Part shown: one piece after another, positions 8,149-17,013 of the stretch
Numbering within the stretch: position 1 is the first letter of the stretch
How the letters are laid out: each line of letters starts with the position of its first letter
From: Variovorax sp. V93
GTDB lineage: Bacteria; Pseudomonadota; Gammaproteobacteria; Burkholderiales; Burkholderiaceae_C
Assembly (NCBI RefSeq): GCF_041154485.1
Contig: NZ_AP028670.1
Span: forward strand, 868,001-932,000
Reading direction: 5' to 3'
Length of the DNA stretch: 64,000 bases
Made by a program: the position numbers and the translations under genes
The notes under the pieces: generated by a model
What the model saw: only the letters and a program-made list of their open reading frames with translations
What the model was told of the DNA's origin: nothing
The model's database searches: none

Positions 8149-8285
8149 ATGAACACCCATCAGCATGCCCGCCTTGCCTTTGCCCGCCGAATCGAGACGG
8201 TCAAGCAGATGACTTTGGCTGTTCGTGGCCATCGCCGATCACGCACGCATCGCCTTCACGGCCATGCATCCGGATGAGAAGAAGC
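8149..8285 (+). pseudogene. IS481-family transposase remnant with internal deletion
   Basis: From the ATG at 8149 the translation MNTHQHARLAFARRIETVKQ is the characteristic N-terminus of IS481-family transposases. At about 8219, in a shifted frame, the text becomes LFVAIADHARIAFTAMHPDE, a segment of the DDE catalytic core of the same family. The middle (HTH end and first half of the core) and the whole C-terminus are gone. The remaining gap, 8057-8148 and 8286-8484, shows nothing else I can name, and I could not locate clear terminal inverted repeats. Confidence 0.75.
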
Positions 8286-8484
8286 GAGTTCCAGACTCTG
8301 TGACCAGAAACAGTCTAAGTCGTTGATTCGCAAGGATCGGCGATACAGGTTCAAGCGGGAGATCGACAGTTAGTTGCCGAGGAGCGGCGACTGCCGGCAC
8401 TCATGGCCATTCTGATCGGCACCATGACCGGCACCGCCGGCGGCGGTGTGAGCGTCCGCCGCCCGGCGAAGCCACCGCTGCGGC

Positions 8485-9282
8485 TCATCGCTTCGCGTTC
8501 AGGCTCTGCTCGCGGAACGCCGCTTCGCCGGCGGTGGAGATCTCGACCCACTTCTTGTCGGGCACGGCCTCTTCGGCGTAGTTGTCGTGCCAGTTCCACC
8601 ACTTGTAGGTGGGCGTCTGGGGATAGCCCTCGGGCGAGTCTTCCCACACCTCCTGCCGGCCCAGCGGCGTGATGTCGAGGTAGTTCCAGGTGTTGCCCAT
8701 CTGCTCGTCGCCGCGGTTGTTGAGGAAGTAGGTGCGGAACACGCGGTCGCCGGCGTCGCGGTAGAACACGTTGGTGCCGTGCCATTCGTGCACGCCGAAG
8801 TCGGCGTCGAAGCTGTCGGTGAGCGTGAACCACGGGATCTCCCAGCCCATGCGCGCCTTCAGCCGCGCAATGTCCGCCTGCGGCGCACGCGAGACGAAGA
8901 CGAGGGTGGTGTCGCGGGCGTTCAGGTGGGCGACATGGGCGACCTGGTCGGCCACCATGGAGCAGCCGCGGCAGGCGTGGTCGGGCCAGCCGAACACGCC
9001 GGGCTCGAAGAAGGCGCGATAGACGATCAGCTGGCGCCGGCCGTCGAACAGCCCGGGCAGGCTGACCTTGCCTGCGGGTCCTTCGAAGGCGTAGGCCTTG
9101 TCCACGGCCATCCACGGCATGCGCCGCCGCTCGGCGGCCAGCGCGTCGCGCGCGCGGGTCTGGGCCTTTTCCTTCACGAGCAGCTGCTGGCGGGCCGCTT
9201 CCCACGCGTGGGGCGAAACGACCGGTGGCGTGTGCATGGCGGGCTGGCCGCCCTTCTGTGCGTTCTCGGTGGAAGTCGTCAT
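8485..9282 (-). CDS. DUF899 thioredoxin-like protein
   Basis: A 265-residue DUF899 (thioredoxin-fold) protein: EGPAGKVSLPGLFDGRRQLI, GWPDHACRGCSMVADQVAHV with the Cys pair C-R-G-C, and a conserved ending WNWHDNYAEE. The family is often annotated as a predicted dithiol-disulfide oxidoreductase; the function is not established. The ATG at 9282 has a CAGGAGATT ribosome site. It is divergent from the Bug receptor across 149 bases and follows the decayed IS481 remnant on its 3' side. Confidence 0.9.
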   Translation of the reverse strand: MTTSTENAQKGGQPAMHTPPVVSPHAWEAARQQLLVKEKAQTRARDALAAERRRMPWMAVDKAYAFEGPAGKVSLPGLFDGRRQLIVYRAFFEPGVFGWPDHACRGCSMVADQVAHVAHLNARDTTLVFVSRAPQADIARLKARMGWEIPWFTLTDSFDADFGVHEWHGTNVFYRDAGDRVFRTYFLNNRGDEQMGNTWNYLDITPLGRQEVWEDSPEGYPQTPTYKWWNWHDNYAEEAVPDKKWVEISTAGEAAFREQSLNAKR

Positions 9283-9431
9283 GGCTTGAATCTCCTGGTT
9301 GGGCGAGAAGAAAAGTCTGGCACCGGGCGTCGAGCGGCGGGAGTAACAAGTTTGGCGGGATTGCTGCTTTCCGCGTCGGGCCCGGTTCCTGCTATCCGGT
9401 GGTTTCCCCATCGCCAGCAGAGGACAACGCC

Positions 9432-10412
9432 ATGACCACCAGCTTTCGCTCCACCCGCCGCACTGCGCTGCACATGCTCGCGGCAGGCGCCGCCTCGCTC
9501 GCCCTCCCCGCCTTCGCGCAATGGCCCGACAAGCCGATCAAGATCATCGTGACCTTTCCGCCGGGCGGCTCCAGCGACGTGCTGGCGCGCCTGCTGGCGG
9601 AACAGCTGTCGAAGAAGCTGGGGCAGCCCGTGGTCGTGGACAACAAGCCCGGCGCGGGCGGCACCATCGGCGGCGCGCAGGTGGCCGCGGCCGCACCCGA
9701 CGGCTACACGCTGATGCTCTCGAACACCACGCCGATCGCGCTCGGCCCCTTCACGCTCGACAAGCAGCCCTACGATCCGGTGGCGGCCTTCAGCCACATC
9801 GCCTACCTGGGCGCCGCGCCGCTGGTCATCATGGCCAGCAAGCCGTCGGGGTTCAAGAGCTACGCGGATTTCGAGGCGGCCGGACGCAAGGACGGCCGCA
9901 TGGACTTCGGCTCGGGCGGCCCCGGTTCGATCGGCCACATCCACGGCGAGCTGCTCAAGAAGATCACCGGAATCAACATGGTGCACGTGCCCTATCGCGG
10001 AGGCGCACCGATGACCACCGACCTGATCGCCAACACCATTCCGGTGGGCATCGACGTCATCACCGCGTACGTGCCCTTCTTCAAGAGCGGACAGCTGGTG
10101 CCGCTGGCCGTGACCGGCGCCCAGCGCTCGCCGCTGATGCCGGACGTGCCAAGCATCGCTGAACTCAAGCAGCCGAAGCTGGTGCTCGAGAACTTCTTCG
10201 GCCTGTCCGGACCGGCCAGGCTGCCGGAGGACGTGGTGGCGCGGCTCAACGCGGCCTGCAACGAGGTGCTCGTGATGCCCGAGATCCAGAAGAAGCTCAC
10301 CGAACTGGGCATCGTGGCCAAGCCCGAGACCGTCGCCGCATTCAACGGCTTCGTGAAGGAGCAGGTGAACGTGCTGGGCCCGACGGTCAAGGGCGCGGGG
10401 ATCAAGCTCTAG
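9432..10412 (+). CDS. Bug/TctC-family periplasmic solute receptor
   Basis: A 326-residue tripartite tricarboxylate receptor. Residues 1-30 form a signal peptide with a twin-Arg-like start (FRSTRRTALHML) and cleavage near ALPAFAQ. Mature features: [47 protein letters not shown] and HVPYRGGAPMTTDLI. Bug receptors bind carboxylates and other small organics for TctAB permeases. No tctA or tctB lies in the window, as is common in this lineage. The ligand is unknown. The next gene is a convergent deaminase. Confidence 0.92.
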   Translation: MTTSFRSTRRTALHMLAAGAASLALPAFAQWPDKPIKIIVTFPPGGSSDVLARLLAEQLSKKLGQPVVVDNKPGAGGTIGGAQVAAAAPDGYTLMLSNTTPIALGPFTLDKQPYDPVAAFSHIAYLGAAPLVIMASKPSGFKSYADFEAAGRKDGRMDFGSGGPGSIGHIHGELLKKITGINMVHVPYRGGAPMTTDLIANTIPVGIDVITAYVPFFKSGQLVPLAVTGAQRSPLMPDVPSIAELKQPKLVLENFFGLSGPARLPEDVVARLNAACNEVLVMPEIQKKLTELGIVAKPETVAAFNGFVKEQVNVLGPTVKGAGIKL

Positions 10413-10424
10413 CCAGGCAGGCCC

Positions 10425-10916
10425 TCAGCGCTTGCGCGGCGCCGCCCAGGCGGCCAGCACCTCGGTGGCTTCATCGGCCAGGTGCTGCTGCGCCGGCATC
10501 TTGCGCAGGGCCAGCGGCGCGCCCGCTTCCGCCCGGAGATCGTCCACGTCGATCGGGTGGCGAGCCGCGGCCGGCAGCCCGTCGAAGGCCTGGCCCGCCT
10601 GTTCCATGGAGGCGGCGTAGAAGAGTTCGCGGATGCCGGCGATGCGCATCGCCGCCACGCACAAGGCGCATGGCTCGCACGAGGTGTACAGGTCACAGCC
10701 GGCAAGGTCGACGCTGCGCAGCCGCCTGCAGGCATCGCGGATCGCCTCGACTTCGCCGTGCGAGGTCGGATCGAAGTTCGCCACCGAGTGGTTGAGCCCC
10801 TCGCCAACGACCTGCCCGTCCTTCACGACCACGGCCCCGAACGGCTCGGTGCCCGGCGTTTCGAGGGCCTTGGCCGAAAGCGCCAGCGCCCGCCTCATGA
10901 AAGTTTCCTGGTACAT
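10425..10916 (-). CDS. Nucleoside/guanine deaminase-like (CDA fold)
   Basis: A 163-residue cytidine/deoxycytidylate-deaminase-fold enzyme with the zinc motif HGEVEAI (His ligand and proton-shuttle Glu) and PCALC (two Cys ligands). The layout (FGAVVVKDGQVVGEGLNHSV, then IRELFYAASM) is like guanine deaminase and other purine-type members rather than tRNA-specific TadA. The ATG at 10916 is preferred to one twelve codons upstream because GAGGAGAAGGAAGG precedes it. It converges with the Bug receptor gene. Confidence 0.85.
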   Translation of the reverse strand: MYQETFMRRALALSAKALETPGTEPFGAVVVKDGQVVGEGLNHSVANFDPTSHGEVEAIRDACRRLRSVDLAGCDLYTSCEPCALCVAAMRIAGIRELFYAASMEQAGQAFDGLPAAARHPIDVDDLRAEAGAPLALRKMPAQQHLADEATEVLAAWAAPRKR

Positions 10917-11012
10917 CGCCTTCCTTCTCCTCGTGTGGGATGGCAACTTCAATGCGAGGCTGCCAGCCAGGCTGATTTGCTCGATTCAAGGCGCAGCTTG
11001 CAGTGGATCGAG

Positions 11013-11416
11013 GTGCAGTACAAGATGGTTCGCAGACTCGCCCGCGACAGCGTCAAGCGGATTGAGTCGGTCGAAGATCTCGCTCGTGCACGGCTGATGG
11101 TCTCGCGCACCCGCCCGACGGCCTGGGCCGACTGGGCCAGTTGCAGCGGCCATTCGAAACTGGCGTTGCACGTCGACGAGTCTTTCGACCATTTCTATCT
11201 GCTCATCCAGGGCGCCCGCTGTGGCTTGGGCCTGGCCAACGTGCCGCGCATGCTTGTCCGTGACATCTGACGAGCGGCACGTTGGTGGCGCCGCTTGCAT
11301 TTGTGCGCGGTCCGAACCGGCTGTCGATCTGGGTTGCGCCTCACCTCAGCCGCCGACCGGATGTGGTCAAGCTGGTTGACTGGCTGCACGACGAATTGCG
11401 TGGGACGGAGCCGTAA
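11013..11416 (+). pseudogene. GcvA-like LysR C-terminal remnant with frameshift
   Basis: From about 11013 one frame reads RIESVEDLARARLMVSRTRP, then HVDESFDHFYLLIQGARCGL and LANVPRMLVRD, the effector domain of a GcvA-type LysR regulator. That frame stops at 11270. Homology continues in another frame as SGTLVAPLAFVRGPNRLSIW and VVKLVDWLHDELRG up to the TAA ending at 11416. The winged helix and first half of the effector domain are missing. Both the deletion and the frameshift show it is dead. Confidence 0.7.
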
Positions 11417-11738
11417 CTCGCCGTCCTCGGTACGACTGGCCATGCAGGCGGTCAGGTTCCTTTTTTTCTCGGATCGCGCGTGCCGCCGCATGCGCGCGGG
11501 AAGCGGGAAGCGGGAATCACGCGACTTGATCGTTGAATTCCGCCGATCTCTGACCCTATGGCAATTGCACTGGCAGATCGGCACCAAACCGATTTGATTC
11601 GCACTGCCTATCAGCCGCGCTTCGCCGTGCAAGTTCGAGTCACTTGCATCGCCTGCGCCAACCACCGATAACCACAGGCACGTAGACGCCCGGTTATCGG
11701 CAATTGGGCATAAAAATCTTCACGCCACCTGCCAGCAT
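11417..11738. other. Non-coding stretch with one inverted repeat
   Basis: About 320 bases between the LysR and RHS remnants. No frame with family resemblance was found on either strand. The only clear structure is the inverted repeat at 11665-11700. Confidence 0.4.
11665..11700. repeat. 9-bp perfect inverted repeat, 18-base spacer
   Basis: CCGATAACC at 11665-11673 is repeated as GGTTATCGG at 11692-11700. No T-run follows, so it is not a typical terminator. The arm and spacer sizes suit a protein-binding or recombinase site, but nothing nearby names the protein. Confidence 0.5.
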
Positions 11739-11739
11739 C

Positions 11740-11940
11740 CAACGCCCGACCCCCTATCGCGACGGCCCGGATAGCGCAGGTTGAACTTCACCTCCGAGAC
11801 GCTGGTGGTGCCTGGGTTCGGTGTTGTCTCCAGGTTGGCGAATCGGTCTTCGCCGTCGTCCGCTTGTCTTCCCCGAGCACGCTATAGCACCACTGCCAGA
11901 CCGCTTGACCATTCTGGCTGGTCAGGCTAGCGGCGTCCTT
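11740..11940 (-). pseudogene. RHS core-domain fragment, frameshifted
   Basis: On the minus strand the text ASLTSQNGQAVWQWCYSVLG continues, after a frame change, as RFANLETTPNPGTTSVSEVK and FNLRYPG. This is the segment of RHS proteins just before the hyper-conserved core (Y-x-x-x-x-G-L-Y-Y-N-x-x-R-x-Y). The core itself is missing; the text ends at about 11740 in unrelated sequence. It sits downstream of a small membrane-protein gene, the place where orphan RHS tip modules are normally found. Confidence 0.65.
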
Positions 11941-12241
11941 ACTGCAGCTCCGATACCGTCCACGGCTCTACATTCGTATCAACCACCACCTTGATGAACT
12001 TGCGCCCGTCACCGGTCTTGGCCCAGTAGGTGAAATACGACCTTGAACCTGCCATTCGAAAGCCGGTGAGCATCGCTGTGTCAATCGTCTTGTACTTGGT
12101 TTGCATGGCAGGGGTGGCAATCAGGTACTCCCGCGCCAGTTCCGCCTCACGCGAAGTCGCCGCTGCGTACCAGGTGAATGCAAAGCCGCCAACGCCCAAT
12201 AGGACCATTGCGAGGATTGGCCATTTCATCCGTCTTTTCAT
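11939..12241 (-). CDS. Small membrane-anchored protein, possible RHS-linked immunity
   Basis: A 100-residue protein with one N-terminal membrane helix (WPILAMVLLGVGGFAFTW) and a short outer domain ending in KFIKVVVDTNVEPW. It overlaps the 3' end of the glycine-rich frame by four bases (ATGA), so it is probably translated with it. The place right behind an RHS-type tip suggests an immunity protein, but the sequence is not one I recognise. An alternative start ATG lies 12 bases downstream. Confidence 0.5.
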   Translation of the reverse strand: MKRRMKWPILAMVLLGVGGFAFTWYAAATSREAELAREYLIATPAMQTKYKTIDTAMLTGFRMAGSRSYFTYWAKTGDGRKFIKVVVDTNVEPWTVSELQ

Positions 12242-12630
12242 CTGCGTCCGCTCGATTGATAGATAGAACCTTGAATGCCGATAGAGCCCCCGATCGAAGC
12301 TCCTGTGCGTCCGCCCGGCTCGTAGCCAATGTTGCCCTTCAGGCTCGGATCGTTGTACTGCGACCCTCTGCCAAAATCATACCCACGGCTGCCATCGGCC
12401 TGCCCGCTGATGCCTGCTCCTGCGATGCCCAAGGAGCCACCAACTGTGGCCGATATTCCAAGCGTCGCACCGCCTGGCCCAGGAGCAGCTTTCGCGCCTC
12501 CTGGGCGCCCGGCGAGCGGATCGTATGAAGCACCGCCGCCCAAGCCGACCCCCCATTTGCAACTCATGAAACCTTGGCCCGTGTTGGGATCAAAATTTGC
12601 TTCAGGGACCTGAAGACGTGATCCAGTTGT
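12238..12630 (-). pseudogene. Glycine-rich C-terminal tip, probably of an RHS-type protein
   Basis: The frame holds an ATG at 12567 (109 codons) but coding-like text runs on upstream of it: VPEANFDPNTGQGFMSCKWG, followed by GASYDPLAG, PGGATLGISATVGG and GYDFGRGSQYNDP. DPNTGQ-type text before a glycine-rich end is frequent in RHS and other polymorphic-toxin C-termini. The large upstream part is missing: a plus-strand kelch fragment occupies that place. Whether this tip was toxic cannot be told; no catalytic motif is visible. Confidence 0.45.
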
Positions 12631-12719
12631 ACTGGACCGCCTGCATGGACGCCAAGTTCTGGTTGGGAACCAAGAGAGCCGTGAGCTTTTATCCGGAGAA
12701 CTTGGTCTAGTCCGAATGC

Positions 12720-13209
12720 AGAATGGTCCGGCGATTTTGCGGATCCTGGGCCATTCGAATCGGCAGAGACGTCGAAATTGACCACCGCCGAAGTGTTTGC
12801 GGTCGATGGCAGTTCAACAACGTCGATGCCGATCAGCATCATCGGCAACCTCTTCCGATCGGCATTGCTCGCCGACGGCAGTGTCTTGGCGCTGGCGGAC
12901 GGCAGCACCACCGCGTTGCGTTTCCACCCGGCGACGTCGACATGGACGACGAGCACCTTCAGGGCAACACGCGCGCTGCTCGGCCTCACAGTCCTGGCAG
13001 ACGGCCGCGTGCTGCTGGCCGGCGGCAGCAACCTGAATACAGCAGAAGTGTTCAACCCCGGCTTCGACGTCTGGACAACAGCGGGACCGATGGCAAATGT
13101 ACGCCGGGCTGCGTCGGCGGTCTTGCTGGATGACGGTCGCGTGCTGGCTGTCGGCGGATTTTCGAACACCGCTGGCGAAGTGGACGCCTCGGAGATTTAC
13201 TTGCCTTGA
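12720..13209 (+). pseudogene. Kelch/galactose-oxidase-like repeat fragment, 5'-truncated
   Basis: An open frame ending at 13209 carries three kelch-like blades: SALLADGSVLALADGST, LTVLADGRVLLAGGSNLNTA with EVFNPGFDVWTTA, and ASAVLLDDGRVLAVGGFSNT. Intact proteins of this type have six or more blades and a signal peptide; here only the last blades remain and the first plausible start (TTG 12778) falls inside the sequence. The 205 bases after it, up to the gudD end, contain no gene I can name. Confidence 0.65.
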
Positions 13210-13414
13210 GCAGTTGCTTGCTGGAGGCGTCATTGGAAGATGACCGAAGGACGCGAGAGACACGCGCGACCATCCAGGTGAGCGATCACCGTGTTGACTG
13301 CTCTGGTGAATCCGCGGGCCGGATCGAATCGCGGGTCGACAAGAACACAGGTCGAACCGGTGCCGAAGCCCAGCGCGGCGGTCCCCACGGCGGGGTCTGC
13401 CGCGGCGAACAGGC

Positions 13415-14770
13415 TCAGCGCACCATGCAGGGCCGCTTGTTGTCAAAGCTCCAATTGGGGATCAGGTATTGCATCGCCTGCGCATCGTTGCGCGCACCCA
13501 GGCCGTGCTTCAGGTACAGCTGGTGCGCCTTCTCGACCTCGTCCATGTCGAGCTCCACGCCCAGCCCGCCGCGCGTGGGCACCTTCACGAACCCGCCCTC
13601 GATCTGCAGCGGCGCCTTGGTCAGGCGCTGGCCGTCCTGCCAGATCCAGTGCGTGTCGATGGCCGTGACCTTGCCCGGCGCGGCCGCCGCCACGTGCGTG
13701 AACATGGCCAAGGACACATCGAAGTGGTTGTTCGAATGCGAGCCCCAGGTCAGGCCCCAGGCCTGGCACAGCTGGGCCACGCGCACCGAGCCCTGCATCG
13801 TCCAGAAGTGCGGGTCGGCCAGCGGGATGTCGACCGACTGCAGCGAGAGGCTGTGCACCATCTCGCGCCAGTCGGTGGCGACCATGTTGGTGGCGGTCGG
13901 CAGGCCCGTGGCGCGGCGGAACTCGGCCATCACCTCGCGGCCGGAGAACACGCCTTCGGCGCCGCAGGGGTCTTCGGCATAGGCCATGACGCCGTGCAGG
14001 TCGCGGCACAAACGGATCGCATCGGCCAGCAGCCAGCCGCCGTTCGGGTCGAGCGTGACGCGCGCCTTGGGAAAGCGCTCGTGCAGCGCGCGGATGGCTT
14101 CGACTTCTTCCTCGCCGCGCAGCACACCGCCCTTGAGCTTGAAGTCGGTGAAGCCGTAGCGCGCATGCGTGGCCTCGGCCAGGCGCACGATGGCTTCGGG
14201 CGTCATGGCTTCTTCGTGGCGCAGGCGGAACCAGTCGTCGGCGGCGCCGGGGTCGCTCTCGTAGGGCAGGTCGGTCCTGGTGCGGTCGCCCACGTAGAAC
14301 AGGTAGCCGAGCATCTGCACGGCGTCGCGCTGCTGGCCTTCGCCGAGCAGTGCGGCCACCGGCACTTCGAGGTGCTGGCCCAGCAGGTCGAGCAAGGCCG
14401 CCTCCACCGCCGTGACCGCATGGATGGTCACGCGCAGGTCGAAGGTCTGCTGGCCGCGGCCTGCGCTGTCGCGGTTGGCGAAAGCGCTGCGCATGGCGTT
14501 GAGCACGGCGTTGTGGCGGCCGAGGGGCTGGCCCACGATGAGGCCGCGCGCATCCTCGAGGGTCTGGCGGATCTTCTCGCCGCCGGGCACTTCGCCGACG
14601 CCGGTGTGGCCCGCGCTGTCGGTCAGGATCAGCAGGTTGCGCGTGAAGAACGGGCCGTGCGCGCCGCTCAGGTTCATGAGCATGCTGTCGTGGCCTGCGA
14701 CGGGCACCACGCGCATGGCGGTGACGACGGGGCTGGAGAATGAAAGAGAGGAGGACTGAAGTGTCGTCAT
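13415..14770 (-). CDS. gudD: Glucarate dehydratase
   Basis: A 451-residue enolase-superfamily enzyme. D-glucarate dehydratase converts D-glucarate (and often L-idarate) to 5-dehydro-4-deoxy-glucarate. Hallmarks: [12 protein letters not shown] (catalytic K-x-K), VTLDPNGGW and AYAEDPCG (metal ligands), TNMVATDW, and [20 protein letters not shown] with the catalytic His. Length is the usual 440-450. The next gene upstream is a Bug receptor 44 bases away and kdgD precedes that, so the three form a glucarate uptake and breakdown operon read leftward. The 2-oxoglutarate-semialdehyde dehydrogenase that would complete the route is not in the window. Confidence 0.95.
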   Translation of the reverse strand: MTTLQSSSLSFSSPVVTAMRVVPVAGHDSMLMNLSGAHGPFFTRNLLILTDSAGHTGVGEVPGGEKIRQTLEDARGLIVGQPLGRHNAVLNAMRSAFANRDSAGRGQQTFDLRVTIHAVTAVEAALLDLLGQHLEVPVAALLGEGQQRDAVQMLGYLFYVGDRTRTDLPYESDPGAADDWFRLRHEEAMTPEAIVRLAEATHARYGFTDFKLKGGVLRGEEEVEAIRALHERFPKARVTLDPNGGWLLADAIRLCRDLHGVMAYAEDPCGAEGVFSGREVMAEFRRATGLPTATNMVATDWREMVHSLSLQSVDIPLADPHFWTMQGSVRVAQLCQAWGLTWGSHSNNHFDVSLAMFTHVAAAAPGKVTAIDTHWIWQDGQRLTKAPLQIEGGFVKVPTRGGLGVELDMDEVEKAHQLYLKHGLGARNDAQAMQYLIPNWSFDNKRPCMVR

Positions 14771-14814
14771 GGGCTCAGTGAAGGAGAAGGGTCCGCGGCG
14801 CGGACCCGTGGCTG

Positions 14815-15777
14815 TCAATCGGCGGTGATCTTGCGTGTCTCGATGAGCGTCTTCCAGCGGGTCCACTCGCGGGCCTGGAAGGCGGTGAACTCGGCGGGCG
14901 TGCTGGCGACGATCTCGAGGCCCTGCTCCACCATGCGCTTCTTCACCTCCGGGTCGTTGATGGCGGCAATGGCGGCCGCGGCCAGCTTCTCCTTGACGGC
15001 CGGCGGCAGGCCCTTCGGCGCCGCGAGACCTTGCCAGGAATAGACCTCGGCCCCCTTCACACCGGCCTCGGCCAGCGTCGGCACATTGGGCAGAACGGGG
15101 GAGCGCTTGTCGCCCGTCACGGCGATGGCGTGGAGCTTGCCGGCCTTGATGTGCTGGAGCACGGCATTGACGTTCTGGAACGAGAAGTTCACCTGGTTGC
15201 CCAGCAGGTCGTTGATCGCAGGTGCGCCGCCCTTGTAGGGAATGTGGAGTCCCTCGGTCTGGGTCTGCTGCCAGAAGACCTCGGCAGACAGGTGGTCCGA
15301 CGAACCGTTGCCCGAGCTCGCGAAGCTCACCTTGCCCGGGTTCGCCTTCAGCTCGGCAATCACTTCGGCCACGGTGCGTGCCTTCTGGCCGGGGCTGGCG
15401 ACCAGCACGTTCGGCGCCTGGACCGGGACGCTGATGTAGTCGAAATCCTTGGTCGCGTCGTAGGGCACGCTCTTCTGCAGGTGCGGCGTCACGACGAAGG
15501 CACCGAGCGAGGAGACCAGCAGGGTATAGCCATCCGGCGCCGCGCGCTTCACGAAACCGGCGCCGATCGTGCCCGTGGCGCCCGGCTTGTTGTCGACGAG
15601 GAAGGTCTGTCCCAACTTGGTCTGCATCTGCAAGGCCATCGCGCGCGCCACCATGTCGGTCGATCCGCCCGCCGGGAATGGCACGACGATGGTCACGGGC
15701 TTTTCGGGCCAGTTCGTCGCTTGCGCGAAAGCGGCCATCGAAACCGAGCAGGCCAATGCAATCAAGAGTTTTTTCAT
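14815..15777 (-). CDS. Bug/TctC-family receptor in the glucarate operon
   Basis: A 320-residue periplasmic receptor with a clean signal peptide ([19 protein letters not shown]) and the family motifs [50 protein letters not shown] and [16 protein letters not shown]. Its place between kdgD and gudD suggests it binds glucarate or another aldarate. No TctAB permease lies in the window. A GGAGAC site precedes the ATG. Confidence 0.93.
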   Translation of the reverse strand: MKKLLIALACSVSMAAFAQATNWPEKPVTIVVPFPAGGSTDMVARAMALQMQTKLGQTFLVDNKPGATGTIGAGFVKRAAPDGYTLLVSSLGAFVVTPHLQKSVPYDATKDFDYISVPVQAPNVLVASPGQKARTVAEVIAELKANPGKVSFASSGNGSSDHLSAEVFWQQTQTEGLHIPYKGGAPAINDLLGNQVNFSFQNVNAVLQHIKAGKLHAIAVTGDKRSPVLPNVPTLAEAGVKGAEVYSWQGLAAPKGLPPAVKEKLAAAAIAAINDPEVKKRMVEQGLEIVASTPAEFTAFQAREWTRWKTLIETRKITAD

Positions 15778-15806
15778 GAGGTCTCCGTTGGACGAATGGA
15801 AGGGCG

Positions 15807-16718
15807 TTACTGCGGGCCGAGCGCGTCGATCAGCACCTTGAGCTGTTCCATCTCGGCGGGCTTGAGGTCGGTGAGCGGTGCGCGCACCGGGCCGGCGTCG
15901 TGGCCGACGATCTTCGCGCCGGCCTTGACGATGCTCACCGCATAGCCCGGCACGCGGTTGCGCAGTTCCAGGTAGGGCATGAAGAAGTTCTTCAGCAGGC
16001 GGTGCTGCGTGGGCAGGTCGTCGGCGGCAACGGCCTGGTAGAAATCCATCGCGGTCTTCGGGATGAAGTTGAAGACGGCCGACGAATACACCGGCGTGCC
16101 CAGCGCCTTGTAGGCCGCGGCATAGACCTCGGCCGTGGGCAGCCCGCCCAGGTAGGCGAAGCGATCGCCCATCTTCTGGTAGATGGCCACCATGGCCTCG
16201 ATGTCGCCCACGCCGTCCTTGAAGCCCACGAGGTTCGGGTTGCGCTCGGCCAGCGCGGCCAGCGTCTCGGGCTTGAGGCGGCTGGTGGCGCGGTTGTAGA
16301 CGATCACGCCGAACTTCACGCTCTTGCACACGGCTTCCACGTGCGCGGCCAGGCCTTCCTGGCCGGCTTCGGTCAGGTAGTGCGGCAGCAGCAGGATGCC
16401 GTGCGCGCCGGCCTTCTCGGCCGCCTGCGCGCACTGGATCGCAAAGCGCGTGGGGCCGCCGGCGCCCGCAATGATGGGCACCACGCCGCGGCAGGTGTCG
16501 ACCGCGGTCTGGATGATGCCGGGGTACTCGTCGCCGGTCAGCGAGAAGAACTCGCCGGTGCCGCCGGCCGCGAACAGCGCGCTCGCGCCGTAGGGAGCGA
16601 GCCATTCGAGACGCTGCTCGTAGCCCTTCTTGTTGAAGTCGCCGTTCGCGTCGAAGTCGGTCAACGGGAACGAGAGCAGGCCGGAGCCCATGATGGATTT
16701 GAGTTCTTGAGGGTTCAT
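15807..16718 (-). CDS. kdgD: 5-dehydro-4-deoxyglucarate dehydratase
   Basis: A 303-residue DapA-superfamily enzyme that turns 5-dehydro-4-deoxy-D-glucarate into 2-oxoglutarate semialdehyde with loss of water and CO2. Seen: [41 protein letters not shown] (Tyr of the triad) and [15 protein letters not shown], where the Lys forms the Schiff base. It is the first gene of the leftward glucarate operon. A perfect 14-bp palindrome lies 84 bases upstream of the ATG. Confidence 0.95.
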   Translation of the reverse strand: MNPQELKSIMGSGLLSFPLTDFDANGDFNKKGYEQRLEWLAPYGASALFAAGGTGEFFSLTGDEYPGIIQTAVDTCRGVVPIIAGAGGPTRFAIQCAQAAEKAGAHGILLLPHYLTEAGQEGLAAHVEAVCKSVKFGVIVYNRATSRLKPETLAALAERNPNLVGFKDGVGDIEAMVAIYQKMGDRFAYLGGLPTAEVYAAAYKALGTPVYSSAVFNFIPKTAMDFYQAVAADDLPTQHRLLKNFFMPYLELRNRVPGYAVSIVKAGAKIVGHDAGPVRAPLTDLKPAEMEQLKVLIDALGPQ

Positions 16719-16801
16719 GAGGAAAGCGCCCCAGGCGGAGCGGGGATGTGCCTGACAAGAGATGCTCGCGCGGCGACGGGCCGTGCGATCTGCGCAGCGA
16801 A

Positions 16802-16815
16802 TGTTAACGTTAACA
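16802..16815. promoter_or_regulatory. LacI-type operator palindrome upstream of kdgD
   Basis: TGTTAACGTTAACA is a perfect 14-bp palindrome with a central CG, the form typical of LacI-family operators. It stands 84 bases before the kdgD start. Two LacI genes lie 5 kb away. Confidence 0.65.
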
Positions 16816-16939
16816 GTCAATTTGCCTCTTGGGACTAACCCCAACCTGCCTGGCGAGCGCCAAGTGCGCACCTCTGCCCTCGCTTCCGCTGGGAAAACAA
16901 ACCCTCCCTGCCGGGTTTATCCGAATGAACGATCAATTT

Positions 16940-16974
16940 GGTTGCGCTAACAATTCAATTTGTTAACGATAACT
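16940..16974. promoter_or_regulatory. Two degenerate LacI-type sites before the lipoprotein operon
   Basis: GGTTGCGCTAACAA at 16940 and TGTTAACGATAACT at 16961 are imperfect copies of the operator at 16802; the second differs at only a few places. They lie 40-74 bases before the ATG at 17014 and could act together with the kdgD site about 160 bases away. Confidence 0.5.
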
Positions 16975-17013
16975 ATCCCGCACCGAGGGCGGGCAATCCA
17001 CAGGAGACAAGGC

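Noticed and set aside
12610-12710. Plus-strand stretch reading like a short protein C-terminus
   Set aside because: Roughly 30 codons ending at a TAG, overlapping the minus-strand tip. Too short to decide which strand was coding.
12564-13169. Minus-strand frame of about 200 codons opposite the kelch fragment
   Set aside because: Composition is Ser/Ala/Pro-rich without motifs, whereas the plus strand gives recognisable kelch blades.
13275-13414. Minus-strand open stretch behind gudD
   Set aside because: About 60 codons without a start or a family likeness; may be a scrap, but there is no support.
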